Below, in pieces: positions 1 to 13,275 of a stretch of 64,000 bases of DNA. Origin of the DNA: Acanthopleura granulata (taxonomy: Eukaryota; Mollusca; Polyplacophora; Chitonida; Chitonidae); contig JABBOT010000001.1 of assembly GCA_016165875.1 (NCBI GenBank), forward strand, positions 45,435,250-45,499,249, written 5' to 3'. The notes beneath the pieces were generated by a model. The model saw only the letters and a program-made list of their open reading frames with translations. It did not search any database and had not been told where the DNA came from. Both the position numbers and the translations under genes were made by a program. How positions within the stretch are numbered: position 1 is the stretch's first letter; each line of letters opens with the position of its first letter.

Positions 1-3000
1 CACCTCACTATGCATCATCGAGTCTTGCAATGTCAGTACGCTTGTTACAACTAAATGTTCATTGTAAACATTTTTAATACAGCCTTCTACAGTTTTACAC
101 CATTGAGAGACCATAATCAGAGAATATATCCTGTGTCAACTCCTTTCCTGTAATTTTTCCTACATCTCTGAGTTTATCATAAAATGCATCCCTACCTGCC
201 CATGTCAAAACGTTGCAAAATATATATTTTTTATATTTTCTTCAATATTTACAATAAATACTCTCATATATCAACTAAGGGCGCACAAAAGTAAATAACA
301 TGTTAAATAAAACCGGTCAACAAAACTTGACAAATGACAGTTAAAAGTTATTTCCACATTTTAACAGTTTAACAGTATTTCTACTTATTTTATGTTTTCG
401 GTTTATGCATATTTTTGTGTACGCCTAAATAAAGGTATGTAAAATGTTCACACAGCTCTATAGACAGTTTTGCTGATATGTTCTAAATTTCACCTGTAGA
501 GAAATTCTAGTAAGGGAAGTCTTTCGTACTGTGACAGATAAATATAGAATTCATAACTTAATTGTTTTGGGGCAGGTGCTCAGTCTTCTTGGAATCTACT
601 GTACATAATGATGCTCAATGCGGATTGGTTGTTCGACATGGGGGAAAATGCTACCAGCGTGGTGTTTAAAACAAGAGAAGCAACGACGGTATGACTTACT
701 TGTTTATTTGTCACCCTCCACGAAGGAAATCCGACTTCTAGCTCTTTTACAACGTACCTCAGTTATAATTTTTTCCAGCTGTTATCTTCCTTACTTACTA
801 GCAAATTTTCACATAACTCCGGTTAAACAAATCTGAATAAAAAATGCTGTGATGTTAAAGTTTATTAGATGGTAATAATTTACTATACATTATTGGTCTG
901 GAATTTCTCAAGACGATGTGTTGTCATCACATTTAATGGGGAAAGAAGACACAAAAATCACGTTACAGTGAGTGAAAAGGCCATTAAAAACTGTATCAAA
1001 AACTTTAACAGAATCTTGAGATTTTTCCATCAAATTAAACGTAGAAAAATATTTTGATTGTGTCTTTATTGGCCATATTGATGATGCAGTGGATCACTAA
1101 CGTCACGCCGACGTCTGCGCAAAATACAAAATAATATACTTTAATAAAACAATATGTAATTTGAAGCTAAACCGGGGTTTCACATATGCACAAAGACAAT
1201 TATCTGGAATGGTGAACATTGACAAGAGGAGGTTTTGTACTTTCTTGATTGTAGGTGCACATTCACGTTTAATATCAGTGATTTTATTGGCTTGTCTACT
1301 GTAGCCACTCGCCTATACAATAGACGGTACAGAAATGGAAGCAGCAAGCATAAAAAATACATAACGGGAAATGAAACAACATATATTGAGACAAATGCAA
1401 TCAAGAATGATGGGTCGAAAAAACACGGGATTGTAGTTTTTAACATACGCTAAAGCTTCCCTTGTACAGCTCAATATTACCTTTACCCGCTCAAGGGATC
1501 CTGAAAATACATCCCTACCTTCAAAGCGGTTGGGAATTAATTGCCACCCAAGCATTAATTAAATAAAGCACAAGGATTTCACAATGGCCCAGATTTATAA
1601 GCTTTTCATGACCACTTGTGGGTTCATGTGCCTTTTTCATCCAGTTTTAGCTTATGAATAGAGAAAGACCGACGGTAGCTTTGCAAAAACGGCAATATAA
1701 GACATGCAGTAGGTAGATGACTGCACTTAACTGTGTTGTATACCTTGGCTTAACACTATGCTATACATGCTGTATAGTCAGGTGCTCTTCACAGCGAAAT
1801 GATGTTGCAAATAATATCAGTGCATTTTTTTGCCTATTTCTGCCTAAGTGTTGATGTTAGAAACATTTACGTGAACAGTTTCCTTAGTTTGGTGTCACCA
1901 TTTGTCAACTAATACACGTTGCTACATCGGCTTTGCTCATTATTCTGGAGTCTTTTGTATTGTCAGTGGATCAGCACTGACGTAGGCAGAACGGAGACAG
2001 TTCGACGGCGTCATTAGGCCTTTTGAAGGTAGAGGTGCACGATTTTTAGTTCGATTTAATGGTGGATTACGTGGAACGGTGTTGCAACTTACAAACGTTC
2101 CGATATCAAAATTCAATAGGCCTAAGGGCAGTCCTGGTGGTTGTTGCCGTCCAATAAATTACTTTTTGTGTAGAGAATTTTGGAGGTCTGGTAGTGAAGC
2201 GGACACCCCTATGTGGGCATTTCAGAGATGGTCAGTACTGTCACCGATTTACCGAAATAGTTTCAGTTTTAGTGTGTATAGGCGCGGTTTTGTTTCAGCA
2301 TCCCTGAAAAGGTTTTCTTCTATGTGGGTAACGAAGTCCCATTGCAGGATTGCCTTTGTATAGTACAACGTAACTCTTGAAATGAAAAAATCAAATCATT
2401 TTTGGAAATACCACTGGTTTGTTGCTTGGGGTCACTCGTTTCCTCCATGATACAATATATCGGATATTTCCGTCAGGTAAACAGTAAAAGGAATGTTGCT
2501 TGTTTGCAACAGGATCCACTCTCTTACTTCGGGCCGACTCAAAATTTTCTTTTCACGAACTCTGAGAACATTCTTGGACAAAAATGAAAATTCAAGGAAA
2601 CTTCTTAAAAATTCTAATTGTAAGAAGAGCATATCACTTCTTTCTTTTTCAAATGAAAACGTAAGAATCTCAATTCAACCTTTCAAAACAACTTATTAAC
2701 GTTATTCGGCCCACTGACCGTAATCGTTGTTGCATTATACATGGCCAAATTTCCGTTAGCCACACACACCACCAATACTTTGGCACTAACAACAAACTGG
2801 GTCATTATATATCACACTGGGGTCGTGTCTTAGCTTCTATTCATTAGCCTTGATAGCGTGCAGTGTAAAAAATACTCAGTTAACAAAAGCAATGGTTAAA
2901 ACAAAGTCAAGCTGCGTGGAAGTCACATCACACATGGCGCTGCTTGGAGTTCTCACATCCTCCTACTTGTAAGTCAGTAGTGCAACATTTACAACATAAC

Positions 3001-4220
3001 AAGGTTGATAAAGCACAGAGTTGTAAGGATCGTCAGTGTGAAGAAAATTTAAAAGTAGGGTAAATTTAGCTGGGGAAAGATAAGACAAGAAACTTGTACA
3101 AAATTACTTTTTGGGTGGCGTATAAAGAGGATAACTACGAGTGTTCTTGGTTGCAGCAAAGTAAAGTACGTTTCTGCTTTCTAAGTAGGACAAAAAGTTC
3201 ATGTAAAACTGAGAATGTCGAAATAAAAAAGCGTTGTTTTTTTTCAAGAAGTAGAAAATGAATATTTAGAAGACAAAAAATAAACGTTGGATTAAAGGTA
3301 TTGCAAAAGAATATTTATCATTTTAAAGCTATTATACAGTGTAGGCCTGCTTGGGAATATTTCACTTACAGACGAAAGATCAGCATTAAATAATTGTGGA
3401 AAGAAACCGGACATAGTCCAGAGGAAATCCACAGTCATCCCCAAGTTGCATCAAACTTTATTGCTTTTGAATGGAGGAGAAGTAGGCCTACGTCGGCATG
3501 GGCTCTGTAGGTGTTCTCACGGCAATCACACCGATGAGAGATACCTGGGTCATTGTGAAATATGAAGATTTCTCATGATTTAACTCTTGAATACTTTCTA
3601 AAGTAAATGCAAGACAAAGACTAACTGTAAAACTAAAGGTTGGTCATTAAAAACTCCTGGAATTTAATATTATTACCTTCCAGTGTCTAATTATTGTGAT
3701 TTTTAGGGTGGGGGTGGCGGGACGTAGAATACACAGATGCTGCATCCATTATTAAGCCTCTACTTGTTCATATAGTCTAACCCTTCTGTGGTCACCAAGT
3801 GATACCCTTCAGCCTTTTGTAACGGTTTATTATTCCAATGGGAGGTCCGCTAAGAAATAAATTCACATAATTTGTCAATACTTAATTCTTTTACTTGTGG
3901 TTCTGGCCTATTTTTACTTGACTTTTCAGATGCATATGCATGTTTAGTATACTGTAAATTGAAACTTAACACATAATCAGTAACTTTTCTTGGTGAAAAA
4001 ATATTTTTCTGGTTTTAGTGTAGATTTGACCCAACTATTCCGTCAGCTCAAAGAAGCATGTCTTGCTATTACAATTTAATGTTTCTTGAACGCTTGTTTG
4101 CAGATGAAGCAGTCTATGATAACCCAGTGTTGTCAGCTCACACATTCCCATGTGTACAATTCACTTGAGAATTCGAATCAAAGCTATGACCACATGGGAG
4201 GGAGTTTTAAACAAACTTCC
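1..4220. other. Gene-poor AT-rich stretch, nothing supportable
   Basis: Several short open frames occur on both strands but none has a recognisable domain, convincing splice sites or a family resemblance. Some begin at non-ATG codons. I see no RNA gene and no clear transposon end here. Confidence 0.6.
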
Positions 4221-4221
4221 G

Positions 4222-4400
4222 TTTTATTTATTTATTTATTTGATTGTCGTTTTACTCAAGAATATTTCACTTATATGACGGCGGCCAGCATTATGTTGGG
4301 GGGAAACCCACGACCATCCGCAGGTTCCTAGCAGACCTTCCTACGTACGGCCGGAGAGGAAGCCAGCATGGGCTGGACTTGAACTCACAGCGACAGCTAA
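4222..4400 (-). repeat. tRNA-derived SINE, 5'-truncated
   Basis: The copy starts on the plus strand with its (TTTA)n tail, followed by the conserved block TACTCAAGAATATTTCACTTA, a shortened GC-rich middle and AGGAAGCCAGCATGGGCTGG. It is therefore inserted on the minus strand. It ends near the B-box-like part and lacks the tRNA-like 5' end. The same block recurs at about a dozen places in the window. Confidence 0.85.
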
Positions 4401-4419
4401 TTTCCGTTTTAAGATCATC

Positions 4420-4462
4420 GTATAATTTATGATCCTGCAATTGCACTACGCAATAATCAGAC
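4420..4462. repeat. Short dispersed repeat, pair with 20480-20525
   Basis: The segment shares ATGATCCTGCAATTGCA and CGCAATAA with a second copy at about 20486-20516. On the minus strand both copies read as similar peptides around YCV-QLQDH, so this may be a piece of an old coding or retroposed unit. The source element is unknown. Confidence 0.45.
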
Positions 4463-5511
4463 CCCTTTTCAACCGAACAGGTTCTAGTTTTATATGGTTT
4501 GAGTAAAACTAGGGGCACATCGATCCTCTGCTTCAACGCCACTTCACACGTCATTGTTCACTAATTAATTCTACACTTGTAGTTGTTATTCTCAACAGCT
4601 TTCTTCGAGTTTTGTGCACAAGTGTTACATGTGAATCCAAAGATTAAAACCTGCAAAAAATTCTTTATATTTTGGCATGATATTTACATGGACCATTACA
4701 CACTGGCCCGGATATATATAACGTAATACTTAGTGGTCTAGGACCAGAATGGTGTAGGTATTGCGTACCACTACTTTTAGGTGTCTGCTACACCAAAATG
4801 CAGGGCTGGTCACGGCTACCTTTTAGCCTGTGTATCATTGTGAATAGACCCATTGTCTGGCAAAGTTGACTTAAACCTATCACTCGAAATTGAACAAACC
4901 TTTTAAAAAAAAAAAGTAATACGCGTTGAAAAGACAAGGCTCAACTCAATCAATGCCCTACCATACACAACGTTCATTTAGTGCGCGGGTGATTTTTTTC
5001 CCTTAATATTACCTTCCAAACAAATTACATTCTTGGTTTGAGTTTGCTTTGAAAGTCAGTTGTTATGTTCTTTTATTTCTGGGGAACTTCACAGCAGTTG
5101 TGTCTATTGTTTAGGACCGTCCGCTCCTTGCAATGTCTTCTCATCACCAGCGCACGATAAAACCTTGGTGAAAGTTGCAAGGACAAGTGAATATTGGCGG
5201 GTAGTTTATTTCCAAGATTACATTTAACATAACATGAAAGCACGGGTGTGTCACTCTGTGGTAATATACAGGTGTCAATTAACTGTTATTACGCACGATG
5301 ACACAACAGATTAATCATGCGCTTCCTTGAATCCTGTACTTTGATCTTGTCACACCCCTCGTCAAAAGTTTGCATTAAACTCAGGGTTCACGTCTCCCTA
5401 TGAGGTCATCTCCCGAGACAAACGTGGGAGATACTTAAAGAAATCAATTAGTGCGGCTGCGTTAAAGCTCAGAATCTCTTCTGAATTAAAATTAGTTTTT
5501 ATTTTCCAGAA

Positions 5512-5646
5512 ACTGAAAGCAACCTGCGGATAGTCATGGGTTTCCGCAGGACTCTGTCCGGTTTCATCCCACCATAATGCTGGCCGTGGTATAAGTGAAA
5601 TATGCTTGAGCACGATGTAAAACACCAACCAAATAAATAAATAACC
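5512..5646 (+). repeat. tRNA-derived SINE, 3' two thirds
   Basis: Runs from GCAACCTGCGGATAGTC through a core near CACCATAATGCTGGCCG and AAGTGAAATATGCTTGAG to the tail CAACCAAATAAATAAATA. Orientation is plus. The tRNA-like 5' part is missing. Confidence 0.85.
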
Positions 5647-5749
5647 AACCAAAATGTGAAATCACACCATTTTTCCTTATCTTCTTCATCTGCTTTGGCT
5701 TCTACATAGTTGATGAAACCTAAGGCATAAACATCCAAAGCACGATGAA

Positions 5750-7420
5750 TTTATTTATTTTGCCAATCAAATAGTAATATCGGTAACAGATATGTACTTC
5801 TCTGGATAAACGACGAAACAGTTGGGCTATTATTCTAAGTCGAACATCTGGCAGGGAATGAAGTAAAAATGACGTGATTGTGCCAAACAATGATGTAAAT
5901 ATTTGTATCGATTAGTCGTTTTAAAATAATAGTTAATGCTTTGTTACAACCAGCTGTCTTAATACATGTAATTTATATCTAGTACAGATTGCATCCTTGC
6001 ACTAAATTATATCATTCCACGTATTCAACCTATCTATGTCTGTATTTACTTTGGTGTATCCATTTTGTTTATTTATCGTTTGTCACTATTTCACTGTCGT
6101 TATATACCACCCTTGTGTAAATACGTCATCCGTATAAGAGATCCAATAGAAAATCAAACAAAATCAATCAATAGAACATCAATTTTGCCTGAATAATTGT
6201 CTATCCGCTTTATTATTATATCTTTAAAAAGCTCGCGTTTGACTCCGTCCTATACTATGAAGAAAATGAAAATCTGTTACAAATGTGTTCCAAGTAATAG
6301 TTAGTATAAATAGTATAACATCTCAGCAGAGTTTTACCCAGTGTTAAAGCAATTTTTGTTCAGTGTTTTCTGTTGAATTAGGCCCAACTGCTGCATGCTT
6401 TTCTCAAAGACTGCTTTATTAATAAGACAGCACGTACATGACATAAGATGACATTTAACCTCTCGCCTCTACAATCTTTTCTTGCGGAGTCAAATATATG
6501 AACTGTTATATTTCTAATGAAGTATATTATGCGTCCAATATCGTGTTTTTCAAGTTGTGAGACATTCATTGTGCGAGCAGCAAGGCATTCGTGTCGTTAA
6601 ATTGGATGATGAAAAATCTATTCTGTACACATGAATTGTGAGCGAATAAATGACCCACGTAATTGTTGACGCATAGCTTTGCTTTTGTTCTTCTATGATA
6701 ATTGCTGGCGCGAGGAGTGTTACATTCGGGTGCGGTCATCAGATCGATAACTGTCCCAGGCTTTAAATTTTACGCAGGCCCAACGGGGATAAAGGGAGAG
6801 TGAATCATCAGTAGCTCATCATAAGAGGGGATCGATTTCAAAGGGGAACCATATTTGCCTCTGTGGCTACAACTGCAGCGTGTATTGTTTTGCGATTCGT
6901 CCTCATTGTTCGATCGTCGTTATATGACTGAGACATTGTTAAGTACGACGTTAAACCCCACTCACTCACACATTGTTGGATAATTGTTGATTAACCAGGC
7001 TGTCCCCCATCGGTTAGTTCTGATACCTGTCATTAGCATGTGAGGGCACACCCTGTTTGATGCGGAAATCGTAATTCAAATAAGTGGCACAATCTGACCC
7101 AACAACAACGTGTGTCAAAGAAGCAAGCTTGATGACCACAATCAGCGCATGTTAATCGGTGGAACAGTAAGGTTTAGGCACATTTTTACAGAACAGTCTA
7201 TGATTGAACACAATATTAACCAAGACCAAACCATTAATAACACAATACAAGTATATTTATTCCTATATTAATACAAGATAGCTTCGATGATTTCAAGTGA
7301 AGTGTTCCAAGGTTTTGATAAATCAATAAAATGCATTCTACGCTTGGATTATATACCAGTTTTCGTTATGGCGGGCTTGTGAATTTTTGAAGGGACTTTT
7401 GCATCACAATATTCTAATTA
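5750..7420. other. Non-coding stretch with one retroposon tail
   Basis: No gene was recognised. The only clear structure is a retroposon 3' end at about 6905-6975, listed separately. The rest is AT-rich unique-looking sequence. Confidence 0.55.
6905..6975 (+). repeat. Retroposon 3' end with (ACTC)n tail
   Basis: The sequence resembles the 3' end of the full LINE at 21.3 kb read in the sense direction: a near match to ATATGGCTGAGATATT, then GACGTTAAACCCCA and a short CACTCACTCAC tail. It is an isolated tail, either a very short LINE insertion or a SINE that borrowed the LINE end. Confidence 0.6.
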
Positions 7421-7424
7421 CGAC

Positions 7425-8625
7425 ATAAAATACCAATAAATAATGAAATATATACTTTCTTGTCTGACATTGTCCAAATTCAATGTCAACTTGATTGAAT
7501 ATAATCAGTGTCGTTTCACAAAATATCCGCTTTTAAGTTTTTGCAAGTTTTCCATTTAAACCTTGCTGGTTTAGTCGAAATAACTTTGTTATATACAGTA
7601 GTAAAGTATTTATTTGTTTGATGTTTGTTGTTGAACGCCTCATTCCCAAGCTTTCCACTTATACGATGGCGGACAGTTTTAAAGACTGAGGAAACCAAAA
7701 ATAAATCGCCAAAATAAAACGCACATCTTTGACAAGTCACTGATGACAAGTGACCTCTGACGAAGGTTAGACTGCACAAACAATCTTATTGGTATTATTG
7801 GTCGACAGATTTTATTTGCTATAGGCCTCACAAGTAGTGATGAAATATGGAATTTCATGTTCCAGGAATGTAAAATGAACCCGCGCGGTATGTGTATGTT
7901 GATTGGAATCCAGCATCCTGTCTTTGGGCCGCACCTCTCTCACCGATTTGTGCCCAAAGACCAGAAAAACTACGTATTTTAGACTTCCTACTCAACGGCG
8001 TAAAATACCAACAAATAAATATTTGCTTTCTTTTCTGACAGTTTGCATGATGTTCCGGTGCCAGCAGCACTTTGGCGGCATAGATTCGCCCTGCCACAAG
8101 AAGACACAGTATATACACCTTTTGATGACTCATTGAAAGTAATCAGATAATTTCTTAAATATTTGCACTTTTCCGGCAACAAGATTTGCTGGTTTATCTA
8201 TTTAAATTTGCTATGTAAATTTGTATGTATGTTATTTCTACATAATATATTTATTCATTTTCATTTAACTCTTTCCATTTTTATGATGGCTGCTAGTTTT
8301 ATGGGGGGGGGGGGAGAAACCGGAGTGCCCGAGGGAAACCGCAGACCTTTGACAATTAATGCATAGATGACCCGTGTTTTTTTACGAATGTCAGGCCGTG
8401 TAAACAACCTTACATGTGTCTTCCACAGCTTATATCTCCCCGAGGCCTCATAAATAGTAAAAGCGGAGGAATCTGCAAGGCGATGTTCCAGTAGAGTATT
8501 TCAACTAGCATTGTGTCTGCGTCACGGTTTTTATCCCGCATCGAGTCTATGGGTCGCACCCATCTTACCGGCATGTCCTCGAAGACGAAAAGTGACAGTG
8601 TATTTCTAAAACTATTTAATAAGGA
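7425..8625. repeat. Ancient direct tandem duplication of a ~0.6 kb unit
   Basis: Unit 1 is about 7425-7995 and unit 2 about 8000-8625. Matching landmarks appear in the same order: TAAAATACCAA (7425 and 8001), TTGCTGGTTTA (7563 and 8187), a SINE-like ATGATGGC core (7665 and 8281), CCTCA-AA-TAGT (7827 and 8445), and GGG-CGCACC (7926 and 8550). Offsets drift from 575 to 625 bases through indels. Identity is low, so the duplication is old. Each unit contains a remnant of a second SINE-like family. Confidence 0.6.
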
Positions 8626-8629
8626 ACCA

Positions 8630-9555
8630 AACCCATACCATGGGAGATGCCCTACTACAAACCAATTACCTGCGTATCTTTAACATAACTACCCGTGTAT
8701 TTGTAAATGTCAAACCTTTTACATTTCGCTTTTAGTCACGTTTACCCGACCATCTATATTACCCACAAACACCACTGTCATGGCCTTTATGTGTTATCAT
8801 ATGCATTCATTACACAATGTCTTATATCACTAGCACCTTAGTAATCTTGAAGGTACACGTATGGGTATTATAAGGCATTTTTATTGCGCCGTTTAAAATT
8901 AAAAATCAAAAGCGAATGGATAATGTGAGCATTGTTGAACTTTCAAACATCGTGTTTGTTGTCGTGGTTAACCTTACAGTTGCAAAATGGGAATAAAATG
9001 CACGACTTGGCAATTACGAACCGGCAAATATATGGTTCTCGGGCACCTTTCAGGGTTTTCTTTGGATGTAATGGAGATTTTTGATGAGATGTTTACTCGA
9101 GCTAAAAGTGGCAGGTTCCCTGAAATGTAAATGTTGTTCTGTCGTTAGATAACTGAAAGGATAATAATTTTATTCATACAGCTACTTTTGATGAGCCTAA
9201 CAGTTCAAACAGGGTTGATTTATTTTCTATTCCATCAAATGAACCGAACATATGTTTTCACATATGTTTAATTCACGGCCAGATATCTGATATTCATTCT
9301 TAGATCTCTTAAAAGCGGACCTTTGTTGATATATGGACCATGGATTCAAGATACGTAGTGAAAAATATGAGGAACATATCCGTAGAATATCCATGTAACC
9401 ATGTTAAAAACCAGAAAAATGGAAAATGAAGAATTTGCGGTGCCATTATCATAACATCCAAAATCAAACATGGCTAAACGGACATTTTAAAACTGACTAA
9501 AATAATGAAAACGTCACGGTAAAGTGGAAACCAGTTTATATGTTTACAATATATA
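8630..9555. other. Non-coding stretch, nothing recognised
   Basis: No domain-bearing frame, splice-site-bounded exon or repeat boundary could be supported here. Confidence 0.5.
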
Positions 9556-9559
9556 ATCT

Positions 9560-10030
9560 AGAAAATCTGTGTATCGACGTTCATATATAGCAATCTGAAC
9601 ATGGGCATGAACCAGGATAGACTTGATGCCATATCACAAAGAACTAAAATGGGAGCAGTGCCCTTGAATAAAGATTATTTAAAGCGAGAATGAGTAAAAT
9701 GGTGTCTAGTGGGAACCACTTATTCTCTTCGCGACATACAATTAGACTAAAATTTATACCAAATAGCTAGATTAATAACGTAGTGTTTACTATAGACTTC
9801 TACATCTCATTCGACTTTACAAGGCGACGAATATACTTAATAATTCAACGAAAATTAGTGAACGGGGCTCTAACATTAGATACACGTTTTGGAAGGGCAG
9901 ATCTAGCATTCATATGTACAAGTGTGTTTCCATGGTTACCAGCTTGACTTCTGGGCATGCCTAAGGGGTTTATGTGCGGTTATTTCCATGCCTTTTTGCT
10001 GTAGACAAGGATATCTTTAGAAAAATCAAG
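9560..10030 (-). pseudogene. Decayed LINE fragment: end of ORF2 (RNase H and C-terminal Cys region)
   Basis: The segment aligns in the same order with about 21650-22090 of the complete LINE. Shared landmarks include ACCAGGATA, a run around GGGAGCAGTGCC, CGAGAATG, GTGTTTCCATGG and ATATCTTT. On the minus strand a short stretch still reads QAGNHGNTLV, the degenerate counterpart of the HVGIHGNTVV motif that precedes the last catalytic aspartate of RNase H. In this copy that aspartate is replaced by histidine. Stops and indels break the frame. A SINE remnant abuts its upstream side. Confidence 0.65.
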
Positions 10031-10035
10031 AACAT

Positions 10036-10112
10036 TTCCCTTAGTTATACGACAGCGGCCAGCATTATGGTAGGAGGAAGATGGACAACGCCTGGAGGAA
10101 AAACATGAGAGC
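10036..10112 (-). repeat. SINE fragment
   Basis: Contains a match to the SINE core, TATACGACAGCGGCCAGC followed by ATTATGGTAGGAGGAAG. The tail and the tRNA-like head are both missing. Confidence 0.65.
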
Positions 10113-11837
10113 TGTGCCTGATCTAACAGCGATTGCTTTCGTGAGAGGCACCTGGATTATTAAGCTGCAGTTATGCGCCTATCCCACTCGGTTACGAAAC
10201 CTCCAAGGCATTTTTGAGTGATATGTATCACTAACCTTGTGTTGTCAGCGATCAGACTGATCTTCCTGTGCACCATCACCAGTTACACTTGTGCTGTCTT
10301 CAAAATGTTCTTCACAACATGGTTCTGTCTTTGGGCTGGTGGTCTCGCTTGAATTTATGAAATGTATTAATCAGGTCATTACAGTTTAATTGGGAACATT
10401 GAAACAGTAAGAAAAAGTAATGAAAAATTATAATATAAATCAAAGCATTGAGGTAGGCGTTCGTACACTAGATCCAGTAGTGAACGTTTTAAGTGAGTAA
10501 TCGTGAGCCAGATTACCGCAAACGATCAAAGAACCAAGGAAATATAAAAAATGAGAAATTGGGCAAAGTTGAATATAAAGAGAAGCATTCATGACTCTGC
10601 AATGATACCAGAAAACGCCTGGAATGTTCAAGTCGACGGAAAATACAAATGAACATAACGTGTTAGTGCATGCTAATGGCCAAAGAAGCAAAATGGCTTA
10701 ATATGCAAAAGTTATTAAAGAGTAATCTTCATCAGGCTCGATCTTTTCTGAAACAGCATATTAATGATTTGTGAAATGTAAACAATCCATACCCTATATA
10801 ACAAAGGCAGTGAAAGATACATATCCCACCATAGCTGGACTGAAAGGAGACTATACAGATTCTCCAGATGGTACATCTTACCTGGGCTTCTGCCTATGCA
10901 AAATCACAGTGGTTTGCTGTAACGCCGACTTTACGGAAAGAGTGATAGTTTCTGTTTTAATGTTGTGAATTTTCACTACTTTGATAGCAATATACCGAAT
11001 GGGCCTGTATATGACGTATTCATCTGTAGCACCTGTTACATCATATGTGCTTTGTGATAATTTCAATGGAGGTCACAAGTTATTAATGCAAAAACTATGT
11101 ATCAAGGATATTCCATCAAATGTCTTCACCGTGACTTGCTTAAATTTTACAATAAGTACAACTCTCATGTTAAGAGGGATTGCCCAGAACCTTTGGGACT
11201 GCTTTAACGTTGTTTCTAATTCAGCTTAACCCGGGGCTGGGTGTCCCATGTTCAGCGTGTTAAGTATCGTCGCCTTGTTAGGTATATGAACACTTGCAAT
11301 CAAAGAACAACTAAGGCACATACCCCTTGGCGACACCATATACACTAAAATGGTGCACATTTTAACCATTGATTTTATTCATCTGCATGAAACATTCAAT
11401 GCGTATTTTCTGCATCACTGAAAACTGTTGACTGCTTTTCTTTGCATGAATCCGTCCTAATGTTTTTTATGTCTTATATATTTTTGAGTTCTGAGTTGGT
11501 TTCAGTTACTTGTTGGTTTTGGAAACTTGTGTTACGATTATTGACCCCAAACGCTCATTGTGGTTGACGGTTAATGTGTGAATATCGGGATCGACCCGTA
11601 GGTCAGTTATTTTTTTACAATATTCTGTGTTTCTCAATAGCGCCTGTGCAGCTTTGTACAATATGATGCTTAAAGCAGAAACAAGTCTATCAGTGTAATG
11701 GAGAATATATTTTGACTGTATAATTTATGATTTGATACTGTCTACTAATTTGAACACGTGTATTTCTGTCTAATAGCTTTGTGTATACTGTTTCTCTAAA
11801 ACAACATGTGTGAATATTCAGGTACTTTAAATTATAC
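10113..11837. other. No gene recognised; probable intron or 3' part of the unknown gene
   Basis: Further exons of the minus-strand gene that begins at 12188 should lie at lower coordinates, but I could not identify any with confidence. Short open frames at 10440-11230 have no recognisable domains. Confidence 0.4.
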
Positions 11838-12188
11838 CTTTCTTCCTCCGCGGTGGTTTGATTGTTATTCTCACTTTCCATGCTAGAGTCCTGGTCTACC
11901 TTGGGCGTGACATCTACCGATTCACATTCTGCAGTCTGTGATTCCGCAGTTTTCTGGATTTGGCTGTTGACTTCAGCCCACTGTTGGGAGAGATCTTTAA
12001 CGAAGTCGACATCTCCAAATCTTTAAAAATGAAATATGTTTGATATTATTATCGACGGCTAAAAATGGTTTATTTCACATGGTCTGGGCTGACTTTCGCT
12101 AATCCGCTTACCTATTTTCTGGCAAATTCCTATCCACTATCTGGTTGCACAACTCCTGTATAGTAATGAAAATATCCTTGTCGCCCAT
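11838..12188 (-). CDS. First two coding exons of an unrecognised host gene
   Basis: Exon 1 is 12192-12112, after a clean acceptor (TTGTTTTCAG). It contains an ATG at 12188 and ends at the donor GTAAGC. Exon 2 is 12020-11838, from acceptor TTTTTAAAG to donor GTATAA. The ATG reading gives 25 codons plus two bases, completed by the first base of exon 2, so the frame continues for another 60 codons. The peptide begins MGDKDIFITIQELCNQIVD and is acidic and polar, rich in E, Q, S and T towards the second exon. It looks like an N-terminal helical segment followed by a disordered linker. I do not recognise the family. The acceptor just before the ATG implies a non-coding exon upstream. Consistent phases and splice sites support a real gene; later exons were not found. 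Confidence 0.55.
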
Positions 12189-12192
12189 AACT

Positions 12193-13180
12193 CTGAAAAC
12201 AAGAGGGACACATTTAATTTATTCGGCATGCAATATCATTATTAGTGATGTTTAAATCATGATATGGCTTATGAAATAAGAGAATCGGGAATCTAACGTA
12301 CTTTCCCTGGCCAGATCCTCTGTTCTGACTTGAAATTGTGAGTGCAAAATGAAAGCTTACAACAATAGGGTTGTTTAATTGTTACCCACGCTTGAATTCT
12401 TCACATCCATCTATGTGCCAAACCTTTTAAGTTTTCTCTCTTTCACATACTGTTGTTTCTTGATTTATGACACACGAGAAACTCACCCAACAGAACAAAT
12501 TTTCCTACCTCATGGAAATTCGTCCCCAGAGAGCATTATTTTCTGTGAACCGTGTGTAAAATACACAACCGTCTCAGCCCAACTTCCTTATATTATGGCA
12601 GTCCTGCTGTAAAACGGCGAATGTTTATTAAGGAAGCCTTGTCATGTGCTTGCTTATCTACATGATCTTTATTGGTTTAAAGAGGTGTCTGTCCGCGCCT
12701 TTTAAAATCTTATCAGTTAATTGTTTTAAATTTGTTCAGTGTAACATCGCGAATAAAAATTGCACATAAAACAAAATAAAGCAGTCTTGATACTGACACC
12801 AAATGCTCTAATGGAGAGGTGTTGATATCTTATCTGCGAAAACGTGATACATGTATTTCCCCTTCGCGATAAATTCATGAAATGTTTATCTCTGGTATGT
12901 CTGAAGGCGCTCGAGAAGATATACCGACACTCTTAACTTTATTCATTATCTGCTAATTTCGACGTTTACCGTGCGCTCTTGACATAATGATGTCAGTAAC
13001 GCCATCTGTTTACTCTGTTCTCCAGTCAAACGTTGTCTCGGACTGCCAGAAAAGGATGAAAGAAAACAAATGGAGCATTAGTTAGATTTTAAAAGAATCT
13101 TTAAAAAAGCAAGATTTTAAGAAAAAATATAATCTAAATACTTAAGGCGTCAATCATGGTTTATTTGTTAACTAGATTGG
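12193..13180. other. Upstream region of the unknown gene
   Basis: A non-coding 5' exon of the 12188 gene is expected here. A possible donor (GGGAAAGTACGT on the minus strand, near 12300) is compatible, but I cannot confirm it. No other feature was seen. Confidence 0.35.
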
Positions 13181-13182
13181 AA

Positions 13183-13275
13183 CTTTATGGCGTACTCAAG
13201 AGTATTTTACTTATACGTCGACGGCGAACATTAAGGTGGGAGGAAACTGAGCAGAGAAACCTGGGGGAAGCCCAT
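13183..13275 (-). repeat. SINE fragment joined to a Tc1 fragment
   Basis: The block GCGTACTCAAGAGTATTTTA with the following SINE core is cut at about 13273, where Tc1-like transposase sequence begins without a gap. The tRNA-like head is absent. Confidence 0.75.
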
